Part shown: positions 18,590 to 26,290 of the stretch, in pieces | Numbering within the stretch: position 1 is the first letter of the stretch | How the letters are laid out: every line of letters begins with the position of its first letter | From: Postechiella sp039985655 | GTDB lineage: Bacteria; Bacteroidota; Bacteroidia; Flavobacteriales; Flavobacteriaceae | Reading direction: 5' to 3' | Assembly (NCBI GenBank): GCA_039985655.1 | Contig: JBDWSF010000037.1 | Coordinates: 1-64,000, forward strand | Length of the DNA stretch: 64,000 nt | Translations under genes and position numbers: made by a program | The notes under the pieces: generated by a model | The model's database searches: none | What the model was told of the DNA's origin: nothing | Seen by the model: only the letters and a program-made list of their open reading frames with translations

Positions 18590-19933
18590 TCATCTTTCTA
18601 TTCCTTTTTTTATTTTAATATTCGTCCCCGAATTACTTTCAACAGCTCCTCTAGTAACAACAATACTATTTTTAGCTTTTTCACTTACAACAATAGGTAA
18701 AGATGTCTTGTTTTTTATTTTTATATTTTCAGCCCTTTTTTCGGGTATTATTGCTGATATTTCTCCAGAACTAGGCATACCATAACCTAGCATAATTGGG
18801 ATTGTTTTTTTGCGCTCTTGCTTATCAAAATTTTTAATGGAGATTTTATGCCCTTTACCACAAATTGTTGCAACTGCATGAACGTTCATATTTGTTTCTC
18901 CAGGCATAAGGGTTAAATCGATTTTGGAAGGGGCATCTCCAACAAGATAAATTAAAGGACCATATTTTGCATCTCCGTGACAATTTTTGGTAACCGCTTT
19001 ATTTAAATAATATCCGCGTTCACAATTAATGGCTTCACAATTTTTTAAAGAAACTTTAGCTAAAGCAAAACCCACTCTCATGTTTTTTGCTATGCAGTTA
19101 ATTGCCGTTACCTTACCTGTTGTATAGGTTCTGAAACCACATTCATTTAACGATTTCATGTAGTTAGATGGAATTTTATTTTCACCATCATAATTCTTAT
19201 ATATAGAGGCAAAATTATTGTCAAACGCTGGTCCAGATGTTTCTGTAAGCATGTCATCGGTAGTCCTAATTTCTCCTTCGGCATAACAATCTTTAAAATA
19301 GGTATTGTCTCCTCCTTGAATGAAAAAAGCATGTCCCAATGATTTCATAAATACTTTACACGCATAAAGTTTAGTATTTGTTCCTGTAATTAAAATTCCA
19401 CTATGCTTTTCATGTTTTACTATACTTTTCTTTCCTTTACCAAGATAATCACCATAACCATAAGGGAATGAACCTTTAACATGTAGTTCGATGTTTTTAA
19501 TAACATTCCCTTTACCCCCAACTTCAAGTGCAGCTCCGCCTCTTGAATTACCTTCTCCTTTGTACCTTATTCTAAAACCGTTAAACGTATTGTTAATACC
19601 GCTTACCAAAAACTCACTACTATGAAGAGGAGGGTTTAATGCTTCTCGCAACGCATTATCAAATATGATCTCTACACCATCAAGATTAAAAACATTATTA
19701 TTCCCGCTGAATGTGATAAACTGAAATTCCTTAAGTTCATGACGGTTAATCATTGCATTAATAGACAAATAATCTGTTAACTGATACACTCCTGGAGACA
19801 TCGTTATTACATTGTCATTTTTGGAGGCATAATTAGCTAACTCCTTTAAACTATTAATCTTAATTTCTTTTGCCTTTATATTACCAGAAATAAATAACAG
19901 CCCAATAAGACATATGTATTGTATTTTTTTCAT
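18590..19933 (-). CDS. exported right-handed beta-helix protein, uncharacterised carbohydrate-active type
   Basis: A 447-residue protein with a signal peptide (1-21, ending NIKAKE) and a repetitive beta-helix pattern (HSGILITGTNTKLYACKVF, GGDNTYFKDCYAEGE). It shares conserved blocks with the first half of 26291-28705: MSPGVYQLTDYLS, YGYGDYLGKG, KHSG and RTTDDMLTETSG. The invariant Asp pair in TTDDML is a candidate catalytic or metal site. It lacks both the repeats and the T9SS tail of its paralogue, so it is probably periplasmic. Polysaccharide lyases and hydrolases often use this fold, but I cannot assign a family or reaction. Confidence 0.72.
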   Translation of the reverse strand: MKKIQYICLIGLLFISGNIKAKEIKINSLKELANYASKNDNVITMSPGVYQLTDYLSINAMINRHELKEFQFITFSGNNNVFNLDGVEIIFDNALREALNPPLHSSEFLVSGINNTFNGFRIRYKGEGNSRGGAALEVGGKGNVIKNIELHVKGSFPYGYGDYLGKGKKSIVKHEKHSGILITGTNTKLYACKVFMKSLGHAFFIQGGDNTYFKDCYAEGEIRTTDDMLTETSGPAFDNNFASIYKNYDGENKIPSNYMKSLNECGFRTYTTGKVTAINCIAKNMRVGFALAKVSLKNCEAINCERGYYLNKAVTKNCHGDAKYGPLIYLVGDAPSKIDLTLMPGETNMNVHAVATICGKGHKISIKNFDKQERKKTIPIMLGYGMPSSGEISAIIPEKRAENIKIKNKTSLPIVVSEKAKNSIVVTRGAVESNSGTNIKIKKGIER

Positions 19934-19945
19934 GTATATGATTCT

Positions 19946-20415
19946 CTAATTTTTAATATCCTCTTCTATTAATAAAATATCTTTTTTTACATTTTCGTAG
20001 CCTTGTTGCCAATTGGCATGACCAGCTCTACTCAATAATTGAGGCATTTGCTCCAATACCCCAAACGGTAACACGTTTATCTTTACGCGTAATTAATATG
20101 ATATACCCCCTCTGTATTAATTTTTCTATTTTTTTCTCATCCTGCAGCTTCTAAATGTTGTAATAAAAGGCCATCTTGGCAAAGATTCAGTACAAACTGA
20201 ATCTGTTCCTGCTTATTTGTCATTTCTGAAATGGGCATTATTTTAACGTTATACCCTATACTTTCTATAGCTTGCTGAAGGTCATTCGCCGCAAATTGAA
20301 TGGCTGGTATATCTGAGGAAGAATAAATAGATACAGATTGCCCAAATATCATGCTGGAGCAAAACAAAGATGTAATTATTAATACAAATAATAACCTTAG
20401 GATTTTCTTCTTCAT
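19946..20415 (-). pseudogene. internally deleted glucuronidase-like (GH67/DUF4838-type N-terminus) enzyme remnant
   Basis: The first 92 codons are open: a signal peptide (ending MIFGQ), then SVSIYSSSDIPAIQFAANDL and FVLNLCQDGLLLQHLEAAG, resembling the N-terminal domain found in GH67/GH115-like and DUF4838 proteins. Homology continues in another frame (EKLIQRGYIILITRKDKRV, ending TVWGIGANAS), then jumps in a third frame directly to what looks like a protein C-terminus (GVLEQMPQLLSRAGHANWQQ then GYENVKKDI). The several hundred catalytic residues expected in between are missing. So it is a frameshifted, internally deleted remnant. The stop lies 12 bases before the beta-helix gene. Loss of an alpha-glucuronidase-like step would be consistent with a uronic-acid substrate. 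The family label is tentative. Confidence 0.65.
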
Positions 20416-20477
20416 TATTACTTATTTTTAAATTCTATCCTTGTTTTGAAAGCATCTATTTCTATAGTATACTTTAA

Positions 20478-21392
20478 TTATCTTTTTATCGGATTTTCCA
20501 TAAAGTCTTTAACCAATTCCGGATTGGTTTTTTCAACTCCAGTTAACATATATAAAACCATTCCTGCATCTGATGCATCAAAACTGCCTTTTTTAACACA
20601 AGTTTCCATTCGTGAATACAACCAATCCCAAGCCCCTGGTTTATAAGCTTTATTATTTCTAGATTCTGAGGTTTTCATCCAATCAAACTTTGCCCTAGGC
20701 GCTTTTAATCCATCATAATCCTCTCCACCATTTTGACTCGTTATTTTTATCGTTTTTAGATGACCGCCTTCACGACTTGAAAATTTGTTTTTTATCTTTT
20801 TAAAAGTCCAACCTGAATGTGTATCCCAAAATTGTTTATGTGGTTTATCACTGTGATTATCATTCCATCCCGAGTGAGAAATAAGTGTTACATATTGTCG
20901 TTTAGAAACATCTGATCGACTAATTGCTTCTCCTACAACCTGCATTGGGCCAGCTGCAATTATGATTAAAGGATCTTCAGCTGTTGATTCATTAATTACT
21001 TTGCTTAAGTTATTATAAGCAACTTCTGCATTGTCAACTGCACAAATAAATTTCGTGTTATCAAATCCAAACCATTTTTGTCCAACTAAAGCACTTTCTC
21101 GCATGTGCTCATATGCTGTTAAACCTGATTCTGATGTAGGATGGTCTTGATTACTTCCCCAAATATGATCGCTATAGGTATAAATGACTAGTTTATCTTG
21201 AAGGTTAGCAGCAGATAGTAACGCTAAAGAAAGTGGTGTTGCTGCCCAATCATCATGATCATGTTCATTTCCATCTGAACTCAAGGCTATTCGCCCTTTT
21301 CCTTCCCATACAGGAATTTGTGCAAATATTCCATTTACTGATAGCATAGTGACTAAAACAGTAATCTGAATAATAGACTTCATCTTTTTCAT
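20478..21392 (-). CDS. secreted nucleoside-hydrolase-fold-like protein (DUF1593-like), uncharacterised
   Basis: About 305 residues with a signal peptide (ending GIFAQ). I place the start at MKKMKSIIQ (21392), because the upstream extension to 21446 would bury the signal peptide. The mature N-terminus has an acidic cluster SSDGNEHDHDDWAATP reminiscent of the calcium-binding DxDxxxDD motif of nucleoside hydrolases and DUF1593. PLIIIAAGPMQVVGEAI resembles their GPLTN block. Many histidines and tryptophans follow. The true nucleoside hydrolase substrate pocket cannot be confirmed. In this setting it may act on a glycosidic bond of the target polymer; that is an inference from context only. Confidence 0.6.
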   Translation of the reverse strand: MKKMKSIIQITVLVTMLSVNGIFAQIPVWEGKGRIALSSDGNEHDHDDWAATPLSLALLSAANLQDKLVIYTYSDHIWGSNQDHPTSESGLTAYEHMRESALVGQKWFGFDNTKFICAVDNAEVAYNNLSKVINESTAEDPLIIIAAGPMQVVGEAISRSDVSKRQYVTLISHSGWNDNHSDKPHKQFWDTHSGWTFKKIKNKFSSREGGHLKTIKITSQNGGEDYDGLKAPRAKFDWMKTSESRNNKAYKPGAWDWLYSRMETCVKKGSFDASDAGMVLYMLTGVEKTNPELVKDFMENPIKR

Positions 21393-21788
21393 TTCTTTTA
21401 TGTTTTGTTTCGAACATTTTAAATTCATAGAATTCTGCCATAACAAGCAAAACCAAAATCATGCTCTTAAATATATAAGACCTAAATCACTATCTGTAAT
21501 ATGTACTAGGCTTTGTACTCCTTTTTAATTATACTTTATTCTTTTGGTAATTACTTCCATTTTAGATTTATACTCAAAAAGTATGATAACAAAATTATTT
21601 GTTTGTTTTCTAGATATAGATAAATTATGACTCTTAGATATAAATTATAGTTGATAATCCTATAAAATGGGGTCATAATGAACTTAAATAAAATAAAAAT
21701 CGCCTAAAAATTGCTTTTTAGACGACCTCTTTAATTTTATTTTTAAACTGTCAACCAATTTTAGGACGACACAAAATCGATTTTATTT
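21393..21788. other. 396-base intergenic region
   Basis: AT-rich DNA between the nucleoside-hydrolase-like gene and the lyase. It holds the lyase terminator (21701-21724), an ATAATGAACT motif (21675-21684) and presumably the promoter of the downstream gene. Nothing else is recognised. Confidence 0.55.
21701..21724 (-). terminator. terminator downstream of second lyase
   Basis: The hairpin has arms CGCCTAAAAA and TTTTTAGACG around a TTGC loop. The single non-Watson-Crick position becomes a G-U pair on the minus-strand transcript, which fits its use by the lyase gene ending at 21789. Confidence 0.7.
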
Positions 21789-24395
21789 TTAATTCTTAAT
21801 TAACTTAAATGTTTTTGTTAATTTACTACCTTTCAATGAAATTAAATAAACTCCTTTTGAAAAATTACTTAAATCAATATTCAGTTTCTGTATACCACTT
21901 GTAATAACACCTTGCTTGTTTAATCGTCCACTAATATCAAAGATAGCATATTGACTAAATTTTGAAATAGGCATAAGCACCGTTACATTATTAGAAACTG
22001 GGTTTGGGTAAATACGGATATCTTCATTTTTATCAAACTCTTCTTGGGAAAGTGAATCTGCTTCATCTAAGATTAATTGTAACCAATTTATATTCCATCC
22101 GCCAGAAGGAATATTTAAACGAATGGTATGACTCCCAGCCGATAGTGACACCTTAGTACTTAATGTTGTCCAATTTTGCCAACCATTTGCTATATTAATA
22201 TCTGTAATACCTTGAGACACTCCATCAACTAGAAATTCTACTGTACCTCCTCCATTTTTACTCGCAACACGGTAATTCAAGATAAAAGTACCAGAGTTAA
22301 TTATATTTATATCATATTCCATCCAATCGTTAGCATCTATATACCCTACATTTTCTCCGCCGCCTGCATCTTCTGTTGTTTCCGTTTTTATACCATTCAT
22401 TGCACTATAATCTTCTGCCTGAATTAAAACAGTCTCTTTTTCATCTGCTTCCACAAGTGATACTGTAAAATTGTTTAATTTGAAAGCATCATCTGTCCCG
22501 TTAAACAAAATCTTTAAAGATTGTACACCTTTTGATAATCTTACCGCATTAGCAACTTTAAAACCTTGCCAATCTGTTAATCCTGTTGAATTTGGTGAAC
22601 CAAAAGGAATACTAACATCAGAAGTTATATCTACTCCATTAAAACTGAATTTTATGGCACCATTTGCATTAGCTGCTGCATAATTTATATCTATATCATA
22701 TGTTCCATCAGAAGGAACATTTACCGTATATGTTAACCACTCGCCATTTTCTATATTAGTAAGGTTATAACCTCCTCCTGCAAGAGACTCTATATCTACA
22801 ATTTCATCTGTTCTATATAGTCCTCCATTATTAGAAGACGTTGTTTCATTATATATTCTTCCTTGTCCAGAAACTGTAGAATAATCAAAATTTTCTGCTT
22901 CAATAGTCATCGGTAAAGCATTCATATTATAATCTGGCAATCCATTCAAATCAAACCCACTAATTGGCTCTCCGTAACACCCTGCTGGACGACGTGAAGT
23001 AAGAGCACCCCAGCCTATGGCTCCATTTTGATGTCCTGCTGCCTCTAAACCAGAATCTTCAATCGCAACATCGCGACCTCTTTCTGTCCATTTAACTTCT
23101 TCAGATGTTTTAAATCCTCTACCTAAGTAATGCGCTAAAGGCATTTCTAGAATTGGTCGTTCTTCAACAAATCCTCCAAGATGAGTTGGACTTATCATTT
23201 TAGCAAATACACGTTGTGCTGCATTAAATCGAGGAAAAAACGGTGATAACTCGTTGTCACCAACCTCTGGTATCCAATGTGTTAACTGATCACTATACAC
23301 TCCTTCACGAAGAAAAGAAACATTATACTTCATGGTGTACTCAAGACCTAATAATAACCTATCGTTAGCATGACTGTATAAATCGTCTCCTTGATTCCAA
23401 GCCATTTCTGCCATAGCACATAAATTACCTATTCCAAAAACAGTGTGCTGTTGGTCCCTAGAACTTTCTTGGCATTGTCCATTAACATAGATATAATTTG
23501 TCATAACCTCATTAAATCCAATTTCTGGTATAGAAGTATCTATAGTATAGTTCCATGTATCTTCGTAATCTCCAATATTACTAACTGATGTTGCCGTATG
23601 TTTTCCTGTTGGATAATCAATATCATTTCCTTTATGATCCAATCCTTGTATATACCTTAAAGCTCGGTCATACATAATTTCATTATCCATAAAAATCCCC
23701 ATAGCCATAACTGCTCTAAAACCTGCTAAACCTTGATTACCGTGTCTTACGGGATCGCCTTGATACGCTTGCCAATAAAAAGAACCTTTTGTTCTACCAA
23801 GACCACTAGGTTCTACCGTATTTGAATAACCTGGATAAACCAACATATCTTTAAAGGCCTGAATATCAATTGCAGACCACCCCGTATAAGTGCTCTTAAT
23901 AATTTCTGCAGCCTCTATCATAATATAAGCTATAGCACCACTTAAGGCTCGAGTACCTCCACTTGTTACATCTTGTAAATTATTCCATGCATTAAATATC
24001 TCTACAGACTTTTCTGCATGTCTGGAGTCTCCGGTTACATACCACTGGATGGCATTATAATAAGCTGCTCTTATATCGTCATTCCATGCATTATAGTTCG
24101 TGCCATCGTCACGTCCTAATTCTGTAAAACTTTGATTTCCTCGTACGGTATAATTATAACTTGCCTTGGAGTCCGAAGTCATTTCTTGATACGATGAATA
24201 CCAAGGGTCTATTTGTGCCTCGACCATATATTTAACACGATCAAGATCGGACTTCTTATTCGTTACTCCGGGATGAACAAAACTTTTTTGTGCATGAACT
24301 GCACTTAACCCTGTAAATAAAAAAAATAGTATAAAGAATGATTTTTTTATTAGACTTAATTTATACTTTTTCTTATAATGTTGTTCTTTTTTCAT
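21789..24395 (-). CDS. alginate-lyase-superfamily enzyme with two CBM6-like modules and T9SS sorting domain
   Basis: An 868-residue secreted enzyme, paralogous to 9174-11786 over the signal peptide, lyase domain and first CBM6. The lyase domain carries DPVRHGNQGLAGF and ESSRDQQHTVFGIGN. CBM6 number one spans about 497-648 (TIEAENFDYS). A second, different CBM6-like module spans about 650-770 (LIQAEDYSAMNG to WLQL) where the paralogue has an F5/8C module. The T9SS type A tail (YPNPVSNNVTVLM) ends the protein. It should cleave a uronic-acid-containing polymer by beta-elimination at the cell surface. The exact family and substrate are unknown; alginate is only one option. It has its own terminator and a long upstream region. 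Confidence 0.86.
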   Translation of the reverse strand: MKKEQHYKKKYKLSLIKKSFFILFFLFTGLSAVHAQKSFVHPGVTNKKSDLDRVKYMVEAQIDPWYSSYQEMTSDSKASYNYTVRGNQSFTELGRDDGTNYNAWNDDIRAAYYNAIQWYVTGDSRHAEKSVEIFNAWNNLQDVTSGGTRALSGAIAYIMIEAAEIIKSTYTGWSAIDIQAFKDMLVYPGYSNTVEPSGLGRTKGSFYWQAYQGDPVRHGNQGLAGFRAVMAMGIFMDNEIMYDRALRYIQGLDHKGNDIDYPTGKHTATSVSNIGDYEDTWNYTIDTSIPEIGFNEVMTNYIYVNGQCQESSRDQQHTVFGIGNLCAMAEMAWNQGDDLYSHANDRLLLGLEYTMKYNVSFLREGVYSDQLTHWIPEVGDNELSPFFPRFNAAQRVFAKMISPTHLGGFVEERPILEMPLAHYLGRGFKTSEEVKWTERGRDVAIEDSGLEAAGHQNGAIGWGALTSRRPAGCYGEPISGFDLNGLPDYNMNALPMTIEAENFDYSTVSGQGRIYNETTSSNNGGLYRTDEIVDIESLAGGGYNLTNIENGEWLTYTVNVPSDGTYDIDINYAAANANGAIKFSFNGVDITSDVSIPFGSPNSTGLTDWQGFKVANAVRLSKGVQSLKILFNGTDDAFKLNNFTVSLVEADEKETVLIQAEDYSAMNGIKTETTEDAGGGENVGYIDANDWMEYDINIINSGTFILNYRVASKNGGGTVEFLVDGVSQGITDINIANGWQNWTTLSTKVSLSAGSHTIRLNIPSGGWNINWLQLILDEADSLSQEEFDKNEDIRIYPNPVSNNVTVLMPISKFSQYAIFDISGRLNKQGVITSGIQKLNIDLSNFSKGVYLISLKGSKLTKTFKLIKN

Positions 24396-24783
24396 ATTTC
24401 TTTTTTTTCGGCAATTAACAATGTTTTTATTTTGTCGTTAAATGATTAATTACTTAGATAATATTTTTTAATAAAATTAGAAATTTAAATCAAAAGTATA
24501 TATGAATTATGGTTCATTATCTTAAAAACATGTCCCTTTTAAAACCAAATTAAATGATAATTCTCACATAATAAACTATAATTCAATTATTTCTATGAGT
24601 GTATTAAAGCTATTTTATAATACTCCGTTTCGCGTGTTTTTCTGCTATATTCTATAACTTCAGAAGATTCATTGTACATAAAAAACAGTGCAAAAGAATA
24701 CTTATGCACTGTTTTTAAACGATGTTCTTTTATATTAAAAACTATCCTTTTTTATTCTCCTCTTTTTAATAAAATCGTTTTAA
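24396..24783. other. 388-base intergenic region
   Basis: This stretch precedes the lyase gene and follows the leucine-rich-repeat gene. It holds the terminator at 24681-24716, an inverted ATAATGAACCAT motif (24509-24520), and a 14-mer ACATAATAAACTAT (24566-24579) that recurs at 9070-9083 upstream of the esterase gene. No gene is seen. Confidence 0.55.
24681..24716 (-). terminator. terminator downstream of leucine-rich-repeat protein
   Basis: The 12-bp arms AAAAACAGTGCA and TGCACTGTTTTT enclose a 12-base loop, 68 bases past the stop of the 24784-25911 gene. Confidence 0.8.
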
Positions 24784-25911
24784 TTATTGTTTTATAATAC
24801 GTTTAGTAAGTGTGCTATTTCCTACTTGAACTTTAAATAGATAAACACCAGAAGCTAAGCTAGAAATGTTAATTTCAGATAAAGTACCATTTAATGTGTT
24901 TCTCAATAAAGCTCTACCATTTAAATCATAAACAGTAACATTCGCATTCTCTACTTTACTATTCTTAATAGAAACAATACCATTTGTAGGGTTTGGATAG
25001 AAACTAAAACCTAATTTTTGCTCTATGTTTTCTGAGTTTGTATTTAATGTTATTGATCCAACAACAATACGAGAAGCATCAAAAATAGCTAACCAATTTG
25101 CGTCAGCTTCATAAGCCGTTTCCGCAGTAGCATCTGGAACATATAATATTGCTGTACTAGGCACATTAGTAAAACTGTTTGCATCTATTACCGCAGGAAC
25201 AGGGTTGTTAACTTGAATTGATGTTAGACTAGTACAACCTGAGAATGCACTCCCTCCAATTGTAGTCATATTACTGGGAAGAATTACTGAAGCAAGTGAA
25301 GTACAGGTTTGAAATGTCTGGTTAGAAAGTGTTAATAAAGAAGTAGACGCAGACATATCTACAGCCACCATATTTACATTACTTCTAAAAACACTTGTCC
25401 CCGATGAAGTAAATGTACTAGGCGTAACTAATGTCCCATTATGATCACAACCATTAAACGCACCATTTCCGTTTGTTCCTAGACCACCCGTTGTTTCTAA
25501 AACAGATATAATATCATTTATATTAGTAAGAGAAGAACAAGTTAAAAAACCTCTAAGTGCAACATTAGTAATACCACTTGTAGTTGTAAAATTTACAGCC
25601 GATAAATTTACAGCCGATTGAAATGCTGCATTACCAACTGTTATTACAGTAACAGGTAACTCAATAGACATAATAGTAGCATTATCTTTGAAAGCGCTAG
25701 CCCCAATTGCTGTAACAGTATAAGTTATACCTCCATTATCTACCATACTAGGAACAACAGGTGTTGCTAATGTACTACCTTGAACTTCTACTTCTTCCAA
25801 ACCAACATCTGCTACTGTAATTGTATAGCCAATATCGCCTACCGTAAAATCTTGAGCTCCTGCAAAAATAGTAGTTAAAACTGTAATAAATAATAGTAAT
25901 ATTTTTTTCAT
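24784..25911 (-). CDS. BspA-type leucine-rich-repeat surface protein with T9SS sorting domain
   Basis: A 375-residue exported protein with a signal peptide (1-19, ending FAGAQ) and BspA/LRR_5-type repeats (about 25-275). Characteristic repeat cores are ITYTVTAIGASAFKDNATIM, LPVTVITVGNAAFQSAVN and TTIGGSAFSGCTSLTSI. A T9SS type A tail starts at FYPNPTNGIVSIKN. BspA-like repeats usually mediate binding to surfaces or polymers. The protein duplicates the second half of the larger neighbour 26291-28705, including the ending ATAxxxYEA...W and the sorting tail. It probably acts as a surface-attached binding module. No catalytic motif is seen. Confidence 0.82.
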   Translation of the reverse strand: MKKILLLFITVLTTIFAGAQDFTVGDIGYTITVADVGLEEVEVQGSTLATPVVPSMVDNGGITYTVTAIGASAFKDNATIMSIELPVTVITVGNAAFQSAVNLSAVNFTTTSGITNVALRGFLTCSSLTNINDIISVLETTGGLGTNGNGAFNGCDHNGTLVTPSTFTSSGTSVFRSNVNMVAVDMSASTSLLTLSNQTFQTCTSLASVILPSNMTTIGGSAFSGCTSLTSIQVNNPVPAVIDANSFTNVPSTAILYVPDATAETAYEADANWLAIFDASRIVVGSITLNTNSENIEQKLGFSFYPNPTNGIVSIKNSKVENANVTVYDLNGRALLRNTLNGTLSEINISSLASGVYLFKVQVGNSTLTKRIIKQ

Positions 25912-26290
25912 AATAAAATGGTTTTAAATTAATTAGTTAATTAGTATTTGTTTCAAAAATAGATTTCAAATGGAAAGAAATCTATAACTTATAATTCAAT
26001 AGTTATAAAATATAGGTTTTACACACACTATAATACACTGATAGTAAGTTAATGAAACAAAAAAAAGAAGGAAAATAAAACTAAAAAGTATTTTATATCA
26101 CAATTTTATTTGTTTTATTAAAAGCTTTTGAAATTTGTATTTATAGCTAATTACCTCCATCTATATTTCACATGGTCAAATTATTTTTTTATAATTATAA
26201 ATGACACACTTATTAATAAAAAAAGCAGTATTAAGAAAGAACTTAATACTGCTTTTTTTTATAGATGTGTGTGTGTGTCTTATAAGTCAA
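25912..26290. other. 379-base intergenic region
   Basis: The region contains the strong terminator at 26218-26260 and a short (TG)6 run at 26266-26278 just beyond it. The half nearer 25912 presumably carries the promoter of the leucine-rich-repeat gene. Nothing else is recognised. Confidence 0.55.
26218..26260 (-). terminator. strong intrinsic terminator of beta-helix/LRR gene
   Basis: A perfect stem, AAGCAGTATTAAG with CTTAATACTGCTT, has a 6-base loop and is extended by A and T runs to about 18 bp. It lies 31 bases past the stop of the 26291-28705 gene. Confidence 0.85.

Noticed and set aside
9174..24395. Alginate as the island substrate, based on the lyase superfamily name
   Set aside because: The superfamily also contains glucuronan and other uronan lyases, and sulfatases plus GH39 do not fit alginate, which is unsulfated. 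The substrate is left open.
26266..26278. (TG)6 dinucleotide run as a phase-variation site
   Set aside because: It is short, lies outside any gene beyond a terminator, and has no nearby promoter spacing it would alter.
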